64,000 nt of DNA from Bacillota bacterium (GCA_023392615.1 JAEVYT010000036.1:62001-126000); one strand, 5' to 3'; numbered from the stretch's first letter, positions 52,965-63,088 are shown. Numbers and translations: made by a program. Notes: generated from the sequence alone by a model not told the origin.

Positions 52965-53438
52965 CTATAATAATTTTTTAATTTTTGCTTCAATTTTATC
53001 CGGTGTTGTAGTTGATGCAAATCGTTCTACAACTTTACCGTTTCTATCTACTAAGAATTTTGTGAAATTCCACTTGATTTTATTACTAAGAATTCCTCTT
53101 TGTTGAGATTTTAAATATTTAAATAGGGGATCCTCGTTACTTCCATTTACATCTACCTTACCAAATAAAGGGAATGTGGTATTATATTTTAATTGGCAGA
53201 AGCTCTGAATGTCCTCCACGGTTCCCGGCGCTTGGTTCCCAAATTGGTTGCAAGGAAAATCGAGTACCTCCAATCCTTCCGACTGATAATTGTCGTACAA
53301 TCTTTGTAATCCCTCGTACTGAGGTGTAAATCCACATCCGGTCGCTGTATTCACAATTAATAACACTTTACCCTTATAATTACTTAATCCAACCTGATTA
53401 CCCTTTGCATCTTTTACTTGAAAATCGTATATACTCAT
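52965..53438 (-). CDS. Glutathione peroxidase family protein
   Basis: The 157-residue peroxidase has the motif TATGCGFTPQYEGLQ with catalytic Cys, LDFPCNQFG and WNFTKFLVDRNG. It is a tandem paralogue of the next gene and first in the operon. AAGGAG lies upstream. Expression should be induced by organic peroxide through the adjacent regulator. Confidence 0.95.
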   Translation of the reverse strand: MSIYDFQVKDAKGNQVGLSNYKGKVLLIVNTATGCGFTPQYEGLQRLYDNYQSEGLEVLDFPCNQFGNQAPGTVEDIQSFCQLKYNTTFPLFGKVDVNGSNEDPLFKYLKSQQRGILSNKIKWNFTKFLVDRNGKVVERFASTTTPDKIEAKIKKLL

Positions 53439-53482
53439 ATCAAATCTCCTTCAATCAATCGAATTTATCTAATTGCTTATAA

Positions 53483-53526
53483 TTAAATTGCATACAATGT
53501 TTATAAATAGATTGTATGCAATTTAA
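53483..53526. promoter_or_regulatory. Double operator upstream of the peroxidase operon
   Basis: TTAAATTGCATACAAT (53483-53498) and its exact complement (53511-53526) form perfect 16-base arms around 12 bases. Each arm contains the ATTGCATACAAT operator seen upstream of the regulator gene. Two dimers of the MarR/OhrR protein could bind, about 24 bases apart. Confidence 0.85.
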
Positions 53527-53558
53527 TTTTATTTGTCAACCTTTTTTTTTAGCCTAAT

Positions 53559-54293
53559 TTAATCTATAAAATCATCTTTCATTTTCTTATTTTTTACTTC
53601 TAAATTATTGATTATTAGTAATATTCCAATCAATATAAGGATTAATCTACCCGGTACATGAGTAATCGGAATGAAAAACTTCGGATCTAGGTTCGTTATT
53701 TCTTTGGGATATTCTCTAAAAAAGTTTCCTTCCGTTAAAGAAAATCCATAGGGTAAAGTGAATTGATTTACCAATATTACAGCAATCATAAGTAAGTATA
53801 GAAAAATCTTCTTCTTTTTAACTATACTTATCGCTATTCCTGTTATAAAAACAAATGAGGGTATCAAAATAAAACACATTGGAAGTATAGTCGACATCCA
53901 AACATTCTTACTAAATACAAGATTAGAAAACCCTACAAAGGCTAAAATGACACATACACTTAATACGATGCATCCTATTAAAATTGATATCAACCGGATT
54001 AACATATATTGGCTTATCTTTACCGGTGTTGCTAATAATATATTTTTCACCTGCTCCTCATGGTCAGAGAATAATATACTAATATAAAACAGCTCCATTA
54101 TTAATAATAGGGGCACAGTTTGTGATAAATAATAACCAAAACTCCATGGTGAAAACGGAGCTGTATAGGCTATTCCCCGAATGACCGTTCCGGTAAGAAT
54201 GTACCAACTAAACCCTACTATAGTAATACAGAACATAACATAAATTTTACTACATAGCATTCGTTGTACTTCATATCTCAATATTTTAATCAA
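53559..54293 (-). CDS. ABC transporter permease
   Basis: The 244-residue protein has six predicted membrane segments and looks like an ABC-2-type permease. It overlaps the preceding aminopeptidase-permease by 8 bases. With that protein and the ATPase upstream it should form one transport complex. Substrate is unknown. Confidence 0.85.
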   Translation of the reverse strand: MIKILRYEVQRMLCSKIYVMFCITIVGFSWYILTGTVIRGIAYTAPFSPWSFGYYLSQTVPLLLIMELFYISILFSDHEEQVKNILLATPVKISQYMLIRLISILIGCIVLSVCVILAFVGFSNLVFSKNVWMSTILPMCFILIPSFVFITGIAISIVKKKKIFLYLLMIAVILVNQFTLPYGFSLTEGNFFREYPKEITNLDPKFFIPITHVPGRLILILIGILLIINNLEVKNKKMKDDFID

Positions 54294-56463
54294 GATCTAA
54301 CTCCTCCTTATCTAGGTCACAGTAATCTAAGAAATCCTGATAAGTAAACTGAGGATTCTTTTCATCATATGGTTGTTGAAATAATTTTTTTAGTATCAGA
54401 TCCATCTTTTTCTCACCACCAACCAACTTTTCTGCCTTCAATATCTTCAAAGGCATTACACAGTATTTGACTACTTGTTCTTTTGAATTCAAGATATCTG
54501 ATCGATAAATTTGGGGTAATTTATCTAAATACTTTGGATTACGACTATAGAAATCTTTATAATAAGAATTTACCTTTTTCTTCCACACATTAATATAATG
54601 TACTTGTGCATATTTTTCACCGTATTTTTCTTTCATCATTCGATAGGTTGTATAAACAGTAAGTCCTTCTGATGACCATCCTTCATCATTCTCTGGAAAC
54701 ATCCTACCAAGTCCCCACCACTGATGAATTATTTCATGAGCCATTACCTCATTCCCATCCGCTCCCCTTAACGGATCCTTTAATCCCACCTCACTGAAGC
54801 TTGTTTCATCCATGACACTCATCCCATTCAAGGCAAATCCTCCGCCTGTTTGTGCTGATAATTCAACTATTCGAAAGGGTTCATTAGTACTTATATATGG
54901 GAACGCTCCATAATGTTTTGTGCAATATTCAAAAACTTGCTGTATCGCCTTATCAACATTTGCTGTCTTCATTGCTGCAGTATGCTTTTTACTATAATAA
55001 AAATCAATATCTGCTCCTGCTGCTTTTATATGGTGAGTCACATAATTAGCCGCATATAATTGCCACATATTATAGTTATTCGTATTTCTCCAGATTATTG
55101 TATTATTCTTGTTCTTCTTTCTGATTGCAAATGAACCTACATTCAAAACCGGATAGAGCCCCGTAGGAAGTGTAATATCCACTATACTTTTATTATTGCC
55201 GGGTAATTCTATACAGGGAGCGAACTCCTCATTATATAAGCATATAGAACCCATACTTATCTCAGTTCGTCCCGGATAAAGCTCCAACCCCTTCCACAGC
55301 TTCGGAAACCCTCTATAAGTCAATACCAGTTCTAACTTTTCTTCTGAGGGGAGTATAAATTTTACATGGCGGATACCCATGTTATAGTCATTGAGATATT
55401 TATATTTTAATGGTTTTCCATTTAAAATCATACTAGTAACCCGATAGCCGGAATTTATAGATATCGCACATTCTTGCGACAGACCACTACTATTCTTCAA
55501 TTGATATGTCATTTTACCAGATAAATGTCCGGTAACTACGTCGGGATTAACCTCGGCATGTACTGTATCCATACTTATATTTACACAGTTGGTGATCCAA
55601 TCAAACGCAGCATTATTTATTACAGCTGAACCGGAATCAAAAAACGGTTGAACCTGGTACAATATCATACCTCCTAACATCAAAATAATTATTAAAAATG
55701 GGACATACACTTTTTTAATGTTTATAAATAATGACCCCAGTATACCTTTTTTATATCTTCGAATACATAATAGCGATAGCATATATAGGCTACTTAAAAT
55801 CATTAGCCAAAATAACCGGTTATATCCTACCATCATCATGATATATCGATTTCCAAAATCATCCGACAACATAGGTATTGCAGGATTAATCCAGCGCAAG
55901 AAGTAATATCTAGACATAGATCCAGTACAACTCAAAAAGGCAAATATAACAATCACTACAAAGCTAATCTCTACTCTTTGAGTTATATGATACCCTGTGG
56001 CTGCTATCAACGTACCAAAGAACATAGCCGGAATCATAATAATCCATATGCACTCCAAATACATTGATAAGGAAAAAACAGATCCTACCATATAGAGAGT
56101 ATACGGTAAATATAGTATCGTAACGAATATTCCACATAAAGTAATCGATATTAGAATAGATAACATCTTTATTACATTCAATCTCATAGGTGATAAAATA
56201 CTATTAATAATGGACACAGCATTAAATTTATGTACTCGATTTAATTCATATAAGGTTAAAATTGCAAATAAAAAAGCCCCACCGATTGCACCTGATAACG
56301 ACGGATTTGCAATATAAGCTCCATTTCTCATAATACGATCGGAAGGCTTGTAGAAAATATATCCTGCAATTGGAGTTAACGATGAAATCAAAATAATAAG
56401 CCAAGTGATCTTTGATTGTAAGAGGCGCTTTGTATCCATCCATATATAATACAAAAAGCTCAT
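54286..56463 (-). CDS. ABC-2 permease fused to an M1-type aminopeptidase domain
   Basis: The N-terminal part (about residues 1-270) of this 725-residue protein has six or more membrane segments of ABC-2 permease type. The extracytoplasmic C-terminal part (about 290-725) resembles M1 metallopeptidases. The zinc motif HEIIHQWWG is near residue 574, with the third ligand Glu 18 residues later, so the site looks intact. The fusion places a peptidase outside the membrane at a transporter. It may trim or destroy exported or incoming peptides. It lies in the BlaI/BlaR1-controlled operon. Confidence 0.9.
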   Translation of the reverse strand: MSFLYYIWMDTKRLLQSKITWLIILISSLTPIAGYIFYKPSDRIMRNGAYIANPSLSGAIGGAFLFAILTLYELNRVHKFNAVSIINSILSPMRLNVIKMLSILISITLCGIFVTILYLPYTLYMVGSVFSLSMYLECIWIIMIPAMFFGTLIAATGYHITQRVEISFVVIVIFAFLSCTGSMSRYYFLRWINPAIPMLSDDFGNRYIMMMVGYNRLFWLMILSSLYMLSLLCIRRYKKGILGSLFINIKKVYVPFLIIILMLGGMILYQVQPFFDSGSAVINNAAFDWITNCVNISMDTVHAEVNPDVVTGHLSGKMTYQLKNSSGLSQECAISINSGYRVTSMILNGKPLKYKYLNDYNMGIRHVKFILPSEEKLELVLTYRGFPKLWKGLELYPGRTEISMGSICLYNEEFAPCIELPGNNKSIVDITLPTGLYPVLNVGSFAIRKKNKNNTIIWRNTNNYNMWQLYAANYVTHHIKAAGADIDFYYSKKHTAAMKTANVDKAIQQVFEYCTKHYGAFPYISTNEPFRIVELSAQTGGGFALNGMSVMDETSFSEVGLKDPLRGADGNEVMAHEIIHQWWGLGRMFPENDEGWSSEGLTVYTTYRMMKEKYGEKYAQVHYINVWKKKVNSYYKDFYSRNPKYLDKLPQIYRSDILNSKEQVVKYCVMPLKILKAEKLVGGEKKMDLILKKLFQQPYDEKNPQFTYQDFLDYCDLDKEELDLD

Positions 56464-56464
56464 A

Positions 56465-57325
56465 TTATATCTCCTCTCTAGTAATCAAATACATATAGGC
56501 ATCCTCCAAAGAGGGTTCGATAAATTGCGCCTTCAATGGCAACACATCCCCGACAATTCGTAATCGGATGCCATCACCCGTATTAATTCTTGAAATAATA
56601 TGATAATTTCCACTTATCGTTTGATTTTGAATCTCATCAATGATAGCAACATGATGCTTCGCTTTATTAATTAATCGTTCCGGTGTTCCATCGTATTTTA
56701 CTATACCATTATGTAATATAATTAATCGGTTACAGATTGACTGAATATCTTCAATTATGTGAGTTGATAAGATCAGTATCTTATTATCCGCTTCTTTAGA
56801 AAACAGATTTCGAAAGTTAATCCGTTCTTCAGGATCAAGACCAACCGTAGGTTCATCAAAAACAAGTAACTCAGGTTGTCCCAGAAGTGCTTGTGCTATC
56901 CCTACACGCTGACGCTGACCACCGGATAAGGTTTTTATCTTTGAATTTTGTTTTTCCTGCATATTCGTTAATTTAATTACTCTTACTATTTCTTCTTTTG
57001 CATCCCTAATTCCCTTTAGTGTTGCAATATAATCAAGAAATTGGTACACCGATAGCTCATCATACAGTCCAAATGATTGAGGTAAGTAGCCTAAATGTTT
57101 TTTAAGTTCCTTTTCCTTTTTTAGAATAGGAATATCATCAATATTTATTACGCCGTTTGTGGGTAACATACCAGTAACGAGCATTTGAATCAAGGTCGAT
57201 TTTCCAGCTCCGTTTGGTCCAATCAAACCAATTAATTCAGGAGATTTCATCTCAAAAGACACATCCTTTAGTGCTTCAATTCCTCCATGGTATGTTTTTT
57301 TGATATGTTCAACTGAAATTTGCAT
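56465..57325 (-). CDS. ABC transporter ATP-binding protein
   Basis: This 286-residue ATPase has Walker A GPNGAGKST, signature LSGGQRQRVGIAQALL and Walker B LLVFDEPTVGLD, with a C-terminal extension seen in drug and lantibiotic exporters. It is 1 base from the aminopeptidase-fused permease gene. AGAGGGTG precedes the ATG. Confidence 0.95.
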   Translation of the reverse strand: MQISVEHIKKTYHGGIEALKDVSFEMKSPELIGLIGPNGAGKSTLIQMLVTGMLPTNGVINIDDIPILKKEKELKKHLGYLPQSFGLYDELSVYQFLDYIATLKGIRDAKEEIVRVIKLTNMQEKQNSKIKTLSGGQRQRVGIAQALLGQPELLVFDEPTVGLDPEERINFRNLFSKEADNKILILSTHIIEDIQSICNRLIILHNGIVKYDGTPERLINKAKHHVAIIDEIQNQTISGNYHIISRINTGDGIRLRIVGDVLPLKAQFIEPSLEDAYMYLITREEI

Positions 57326-57376
57326 AAAACTACACCCTCTTTCCTAGTTGTCTATATTTGACTATGAAAGTACCTT

Positions 57377-58468
57377 TCATTTAAATATTTCCGGATCAAC
57401 TTTGACATAAGTTCTAATGGTTTCGGATGACTTATCCAGTAATGAACGATCAATCATTACTGTAAGTCTCTCCTCGTTTACTTGGTTTACAACAGATTCT
57501 GTTGCAGCCATCGTATTAGCTTTTCCTGTCAGCTGAATCCCTGACAAAATCATTAGTATTAATATCGTGCAAAAGATCCACGATCCAGTATTTTTTTTCT
57601 TATTCTCCATAATGGTATAAATTCTTCTCTTTAGATTTTCTCCACTATTATAAAAATTGGTACCTAATATCGTTCTTGCCCCTGTGTAGCTGGCCAATCC
57701 AATTAGGGTTTGACTGTAATGTAATCTTTTTTGATGATCGGAGTGCATTAGCACTAAATCATCACAAGAAATTTCACATTGTATAGAGACTACCTTTGCC
57801 ATAATATAAACAAGCGGATTAAACCAATATATTACTGTCACTAAAAGAAGCAAGCTTTTATACCATAAATCCTTGCGTTTATAGTGCGCCATCTCATGGC
57901 TAAGCACAAAGTACAATTCTTGCTCAGCAAATTCCGTATCCGGAAGTAAAATTGTAGGTTTTATAAACCCAATTAGCATTGGACTTGTGACACATGGCGA
58001 AGAGATCAACCTAATTGGTTTTGATATCTTCCAATCATTATAGACACGTGATAGCACCTGCTGATATTGATCATTTTCTATTTGTTCACCCCACCGATTT
58101 AATAATCTTCTAAACCTTAGATGCTTTACAATGTGATACACCAACACTAATCCGATTCCGGACAACCATAATAATCCAATTATCAATGATCCATTTATTC
58201 TAGTATTATGAACCAACCTAAAATCCAGCGAATTAATTAAAGTATTCTTATTATGTAATATAAAAGAGGGAAAATTCAAACAGATCATATTTACTTTAAT
58301 AGGTATATTAAGAGGAAGTAGAAGTCCGAATATAGGGATCAGCCACGAATAATAAATCCACTTAGATGAATATTTTTTTGATAACCAGGGAGTCAAAAGA
58401 ATTAATAATATAATTAAAAACATCTTACAAATAGAATTATCGAAAATTATCATTAGAACTTCTATCAA
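57377..58468 (-). CDS. BlaR1/MecR1-type M56 membrane metallopeptidase
   Basis: The 363-residue protein has four or so membrane segments and an M56 zinc site, VLSHEMAHYKRKDLWYK near residue 191. It lacks the penicillin-binding sensor domain of classic BlaR1 and ends in a short extracytoplasmic tail, so it must sense something else, perhaps directly by its membrane part. The start is probably TTG at 58468, with GGAGGGG 5 bases upstream. It follows the BlaI-type gene by 1 base and should cleave that repressor. Confidence 0.9.
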   Translation of the reverse strand: MIEVLMIIFDNSICKMFLIILLILLTPWLSKKYSSKWIYYSWLIPIFGLLLPLNIPIKVNMICLNFPSFILHNKNTLINSLDFRLVHNTRINGSLIIGLLWLSGIGLVLVYHIVKHLRFRRLLNRWGEQIENDQYQQVLSRVYNDWKISKPIRLISSPCVTSPMLIGFIKPTILLPDTEFAEQELYFVLSHEMAHYKRKDLWYKSLLLLVTVIYWFNPLVYIMAKVVSIQCEISCDDLVLMHSDHQKRLHYSQTLIGLASYTGARTILGTNFYNSGENLKRRIYTIMENKKKNTGSWIFCTILILMILSGIQLTGKANTMAATESVVNQVNEERLTVMIDRSLLDKSSETIRTYVKVDPEIFK

Positions 58469-58469
58469 G

Positions 58470-58847
58470 CTATCCCCTCCGTTTCTCTAACCATTTCATC
58501 AATTCTTTGGCATCGCTATCTGATATATCCTTTCCTTCATAAAAGGTATTAACAAGGCTGAGGAACGAATCTTCATGATATTGCTTGACAAAGTTGCCTG
58601 TTTCAGATTTTAGATACTCTTCTTTCGTCACAATGGGGTAATAAAATCGCTCCTTTCCATCTTTTTCTGTTCGTAAAAAGCCTTTCTCTACTAATCTTAG
58701 TAATAACGAAATAGTCGTTGGAGCTTTCCATCCGCGTTCTCTTCCCAAGCTCTGCATTATTATGTTTGATGTTATTGGTGGATTGTTAGCCCAAACTATC
58801 TTCATTATTTCAAATTCTGCGTCTGGTAATCTTTTAAATTTTTTCAT
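58470..58847 (-). CDS. BlaI/MecI-type transcriptional repressor
   Basis: This 125-residue winged-helix repressor matches BlaI/MecI (LPDAEFEIMKIVWANNPPIT, then APTTISLLLRLVEKGFLRTEK). I start at the ATG at 58847, with AAGGAGA upstream. It is the first gene of the operon BlaI, BlaR1, ATPase and two permeases, and an operator-like palindrome lies upstream, so it represses the whole operon until cut by the M56 peptidase. Confidence 0.93.
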   Translation of the reverse strand: MKKFKRLPDAEFEIMKIVWANNPPITSNIIMQSLGRERGWKAPTTISLLLRLVEKGFLRTEKDGKERFYYPIVTKEEYLKSETGNFVKQYHEDSFLSLVNTFYEGKDISDSDAKELMKWLEKRRG

Positions 58848-58861
58848 ATAATTTCTCCTTT

Positions 58862-58910
58862 TAGACATTTGTCTATAACGATATTATACAACTGCCTAAA
58901 ATAAAGTCAA
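58862..58910 (-). promoter_or_regulatory. Promoter and operator of the BlaI operon
   Basis: On the minus strand TTGACT (58905-58910) and a perfect TATAAT (58883-58888) are spaced 16 bases. Just downstream, TAGACATTTGTCTA (58862-58875) is an inverted repeat similar to the TACA-N2-TGTA core of BlaI operators. Confidence 0.75.
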
Positions 58911-59025
58911 CTATATTTTAACATTTTATGATTATTTTCCCATATACTCAGAAATAATAATATTTCATAACATAACCGATTCAATTAAGGTATCTAATAT
59001 CAACAGATTGATTAGAATTCATTCA

Positions 59026-59054
59026 TTGACAAATATCAATAAGTGTATTATAAA
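59026..59054 (+). promoter_or_regulatory. Promoter of the GH3 lipoprotein gene
   Basis: A perfect TTGACA and TATAAA are spaced by 17 bases and end 39 bases before the ATG. Confidence 0.8.
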
Positions 59055-59093
59055 TTGAATCATACAAAGCTTACATGGAGGTAAACATATATT

Positions 59094-60335
59094 ATGAAAT
59101 CAATCAAGATTATTTTCTTATTATTCATATTAGTTTTTATAAATGGCTGTAGTAATACCAAAGGAGAAAACCCTACTCCCTCAACACCCCCAAAATCAAC
59201 CGGTAGTTCTACTCCTACAACAGCACAATCACCTACTAGCATCCCGACATCTATACCTACGAATGCTATAACACCAACCTCCGCGATTCCTTCTATTACC
59301 GCAACTATAACGCCAAAGCCTTATCTGAATAAAAATGCCTCAGAAATTCTTAATTCGATGAGCCTGGAGGAAAAGGTGGGCCAAATGTTCTTCGTCCGTT
59401 GTAACAATGAAACAGCACGCAAGGATATTGAACAATATCACCTTGGAGGATTTATCCTATTTGCAAATGATTTTGAAGGTCAGACCAAAACCTCCATAAA
59501 AACCACGATCGCAGACTACCAATCCGCCTCTGATATTCCAATGTTAATTGGTGTAGATGAAGAAGGCGGCATGGTGAATCGTATATCAAAATACTCCGCT
59601 TTCCGTGCTGTTCCTTTCAAATCACCACAGGATTTGTATCGTATGGGAGGACTGAATTTGATTGCGTCAGATACCAGAGAAAAAGCAAGATTATTGAAAA
59701 GAATGGGCATTAATGTGAATCTGGCTCCTGTTTGTGATGTATCCACTAACCCAAAGGACTTTATTTACAACCGTTCCTTTGGAAAAAATGCCATGGAAAC
59801 CTCTGATTATGTTAAAACAGTGGTTTCTACTATGAATGCACAGAAAATTGGTTCTACTTTAAAGCATTTCCCAGGCTATGGCAATAATATTGATACTCAT
59901 ACCGGTGTCGCAATTGATAGCCGGAGTAATGATCAATTTTACTCCACTGATTTTTTACCTTTTAAAGCTGGGATAAAAGCCGGGGCAGGAAGCATCTTAG
60001 TATGTCATAATATCGTTAAGACCTTTGATCCGGATTACCCTGCTTCCTTATCCCCTGTAGTGCATTCCATCCTACGACATGATTTAAAATTCAACGGTGT
60101 TATAATGACAGATGACTTAAGTATGGATGCAATTAAGGAGTATACCAACAATCATGATGCAGCTGTTTTAGCCGTACAGGCTGGCAATGATCTTTTGATC
60201 GCTACAGACTATAGTACTCAGATTCCGGCTGTTATCGATGCTGTTAACAGCCATAAGATATCAATGAAGAGCATAAATGACTCTGTTCTGAGAATATTAC
60301 AATGGAAAATATCATTGGGAATTATGAATCAGTAA
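59094..60335 (+). CDS. GH3 beta-N-acetylhexosaminidase lipoprotein
   Basis: The 413-residue lipoprotein has a signal peptide with lipobox INGC (Cys at residue 19), a Pro/Ser/Thr-rich linker of about 60 residues, then a GH3 domain of NagZ type (about 80-410). The NagZ motif KHFPGYGNNIDTHTG provides the catalytic His-Asp dyad, and MTDDLSMDAI carries the nucleophile Asp. It should remove GlcNAc from cell-wall fragments at the outer face of the membrane. GGAGG precedes the ATG. Confidence 0.94.
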   Translation: MKSIKIIFLLFILVFINGCSNTKGENPTPSTPPKSTGSSTPTTAQSPTSIPTSIPTNAITPTSAIPSITATITPKPYLNKNASEILNSMSLEEKVGQMFFVRCNNETARKDIEQYHLGGFILFANDFEGQTKTSIKTTIADYQSASDIPMLIGVDEEGGMVNRISKYSAFRAVPFKSPQDLYRMGGLNLIASDTREKARLLKRMGINVNLAPVCDVSTNPKDFIYNRSFGKNAMETSDYVKTVVSTMNAQKIGSTLKHFPGYGNNIDTHTGVAIDSRSNDQFYSTDFLPFKAGIKAGAGSILVCHNIVKTFDPDYPASLSPVVHSILRHDLKFNGVIMTDDLSMDAIKEYTNNHDAAVLAVQAGNDLLIATDYSTQIPAVIDAVNSHKISMKSINDSVLRILQWKISLGIMNQ

Positions 60336-60350
60336 ACATATACTATAATA

Positions 60351-61817
60351 TTATGATTTTAAAATTGTATATTGATCTATTTTATGGCCTGTATTAGCAT
60401 TATAAGTTTTAATTGAGAGGGATCCTCCTACTATATGAATTATACTGTAGGACGGTTCCCTTTCCTGATATCTTGCTGCTATATAATCCTGCATTGGATT
60501 GATTAAATCATTAAATTTACTGCCCGTTGAGGAATTAGCATCCATATATAGAACTCCTTTTGGATTCTTTACCTCATAGACATTCCTATCCTTCTTCTCC
60601 GTAACAATCTTATAGCATTCATTCTGCTTTATAAATTCTGCTCGACTAATTGGGTCACTGAGATTGACCATTGCATCATATGCCTTATGCTTATTGCCAT
60701 CCCCTGTTATCTGATAACTTCTGGAGAAAGTGTGATCATGCCCTTGTAATACCACATCGATATCGTATTTGTCCATAAGTGGTGTCAGTTGTGTTCTTAA
60801 TAACATACCATCTGTAGCAGAGTGTGCCATTCCGGATCCATAGATATCTTGGTGGAATGTGACAATTCTCCACTTTATCTTTGGATTTTCTGAGATAGCT
60901 TTCTGTAGCGTCTTCTCATGTTCCTTACAATTCATATTATTTGTATCCAGAAAAACAAAAAGTATCTTGCCATACGTAAAATAATAATCAGTACCTGCAG
61001 GTGAAGACGTGACAGATCGAGCTTGGGCGTTCGGATTATTAAAATGATTTTGATAATTAGAAGTAGTGGAGTCATGATTTCCTATTGTTGTTGCTACAGG
61101 TAAAGAAGTCATAAGTCTTGGTGATAGAAATCCTGAATATTGCATTTCCTGTAAGGCATCTTGTTCCTGTGTTCTATTCTTCTCTGTCTCATTTATTTGG
61201 TCTCCTGCTGATAGAATAAAGCTAAGTCTGGGAAAAGCTTTATTCGCTTGTTCCAGTGTATTGTTCCAGTTAAATGAGTCTCTTTCACAAGCCTGATCGG
61301 CTGTTAGCACCAAGCCGGTATCCGATGCGATCTGTCCCACAGAAGCTCCAATCTGAGGGTCTCCTACATAAAGGATAGTGAAGTTATCTGGATTTTGTGT
61401 AGTGTACTTTTTCGTTTTTGACCACTTTCCATCTACAAAATACTGATAGTAATAGATTGTGTTCTGTCGCAAGGATGAGGCTGTAACCGTATTTGAGTAG
61501 TATCGTACGCCATTCAACTGCTTATATTGTTTTGATATACCGGTATAAACTATTGGATCTGATAGATTTTTTCGTATCGATAATCGTACCTTCGCCTGTC
61601 CCCCAATTACTGAATACCATGCAAAATTCAATTGATTCTCATTCTTCCCTGGAGTTAGTGCAATCTTTTCCAAATCATTTTTTGCGGTGGTCCATGATGC
61701 CTTCCAATTAGTCCAATCAGAAGTATTCTTCTCTGAAAACGCAAATCCCGGTAAAATAAGTAATACTGCAATTATTACTATCGTTGATATTAATGCTACT
61801 TTATTTTTTATTTTCAT
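60351..61817 (-). CDS. Purple acid phosphatase-like metallophosphoesterase
   Basis: This 488-residue secreted or membrane-anchored protein (hydrophobic segment about 8-28) has an N-terminal fibronectin-like domain and a calcineurin-like phosphoesterase domain. Metal ligands lie in YVGDPQIG, SAGDQIN, GNHD, a His in TFHQDIYG and QGHDHTFSRS. It should hydrolyse phosphate esters outside the cell. It is convergent with the GH3 gene, only 15 bases apart. AGGAGGAA precedes the ATG. Confidence 0.92.
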   Translation of the reverse strand: MKIKNKVALISTIVIIAVLLILPGFAFSEKNTSDWTNWKASWTTAKNDLEKIALTPGKNENQLNFAWYSVIGGQAKVRLSIRKNLSDPIVYTGISKQYKQLNGVRYYSNTVTASSLRQNTIYYYQYFVDGKWSKTKKYTTQNPDNFTILYVGDPQIGASVGQIASDTGLVLTADQACERDSFNWNNTLEQANKAFPRLSFILSAGDQINETEKNRTQEQDALQEMQYSGFLSPRLMTSLPVATTIGNHDSTTSNYQNHFNNPNAQARSVTSSPAGTDYYFTYGKILFVFLDTNNMNCKEHEKTLQKAISENPKIKWRIVTFHQDIYGSGMAHSATDGMLLRTQLTPLMDKYDIDVVLQGHDHTFSRSYQITGDGNKHKAYDAMVNLSDPISRAEFIKQNECYKIVTEKKDRNVYEVKNPKGVLYMDANSSTGSKFNDLINPMQDYIAARYQEREPSYSIIHIVGGSLSIKTYNANTGHKIDQYTILKS

Positions 61818-61931
61818 TACTTCCTCCTAGCAGTACAATTTATATCACTGTGAAAATAACACCTATACAAATTCTTGCATTAATACTAGAATAGGGATAG
61901 ATATATAATCCTTAGTGGCAGGTGATTACTT

Positions 61932-63026
61932 ATGAAATATATTGTACCCGAATATTATAGTCAATTTCAATGTAAAGGCGGAAAATGTCGACGATCGTGT
62001 TGTGATGGATGGCCTATTCGAATAACTAAAAATGAATATTATCATTTATTAGGTACTCATTGCTCCCAAAAGCTTCGAAAAAGGCTGGATATTGCACTGA
62101 AAACCTGCTCTACACCAAACTCAGCTTCATCTGCGCTTATAGCAACGGACTGGCGTGGTAACTGTATGCTGCACGGAGAAAACGGACTATGTGCTCTGCA
62201 GACAGAACTTGGAGAAACAGCGCTTCCTCAAGTCTGTAGGTTATTCCCAAGAAAAATGAAAACCAGTGAAACCGTTAATTTCTGCTGTTGCTCCGGTAGC
62301 TGTGAGGAGGTCGTAGAATTATTATTCAGGGTAATAAAGCCTCTTCAGTTTGAAGAAATAGACTTATCATCCAAAGCCGAAATCGAATTTGATTTTTCAA
62401 CCAGTCAGTATAATATTTGTACTAACTCTATATCAATTATGCAAAATCGCAACTATTCCTTGGCGGAACGATTTATATTCTTAGGTAATTATCTCAATAT
62501 TGATAATTTTTATACTGCAAAGAACCATGACACAATTTATTCACTTCAAATATTGACCCAGTTATGCGAATGTTATAATGAAAGCAACAGCATATCGCAA
62601 TATATTAAAGTATCATTGAATCATTTGGGTATTCATGGAGTCGATTTAAACTCTACTTCAAACTTATCCATACTTATGCAAACATATCATTCATCCTCTG
62701 ATCACATAAATACAATTTTACCCACCTGGCAAGTATTAATTGAACAACTGATTATTAACCATATGTTCTATCATAGCTTTCCGTTTGAAGATGATCTTGG
62801 CGGAATAGAAGCAGCATTTATCTCTCTAATTGGCGTATACTCATTTCTACGATTTAACATGTTGGGATATTACGCTGAACATGATAACGCCGACGGATTA
62901 ATTGATTTTTTCTCCTCCATGTTTCGTGTAATCGATCACTCCAACTTTAAAAATGTTGCCGTTTCACTTATAAGAAACGGCAACCCTGATATTATAAAGA
63001 GGTTAATAGATCTAATTTACTTCTAG
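61932..63026 (+). CDS. Flagellin lysine-N-methylase (FliB-type)
   Basis: The 364-residue protein begins with a cysteine-rich region, CKGGKCRRSCCDGWPI, and continues with GNCMLHGENGLCAL, LPQVCRLFPR and FCCCSGSCEEV, the pattern of FliB-type proteins thought to methylate flagellin lysines using an iron-sulfur cofactor. No flagellin gene is nearby. A GGCAGGTG-like site precedes the ATG. The assignment rests on the Cys pattern. Confidence 0.83.
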   Translation: MKYIVPEYYSQFQCKGGKCRRSCCDGWPIRITKNEYYHLLGTHCSQKLRKRLDIALKTCSTPNSASSALIATDWRGNCMLHGENGLCALQTELGETALPQVCRLFPRKMKTSETVNFCCCSGSCEEVVELLFRVIKPLQFEEIDLSSKAEIEFDFSTSQYNICTNSISIMQNRNYSLAERFIFLGNYLNIDNFYTAKNHDTIYSLQILTQLCECYNESNSISQYIKVSLNHLGIHGVDLNSTSNLSILMQTYHSSSDHINTILPTWQVLIEQLIINHMFYHSFPFEDDLGGIEAAFISLIGVYSFLRFNMLGYYAEHDNADGLIDFFSSMFRVIDHSNFKNVAVSLIRNGNPDIIKRLIDLIYF

Positions 63027-63088
63027 AGTTGATTGACTTATATCAGAGCCCACCTAATCTACTTTAAATACGAACTAATCTCCAGAGA

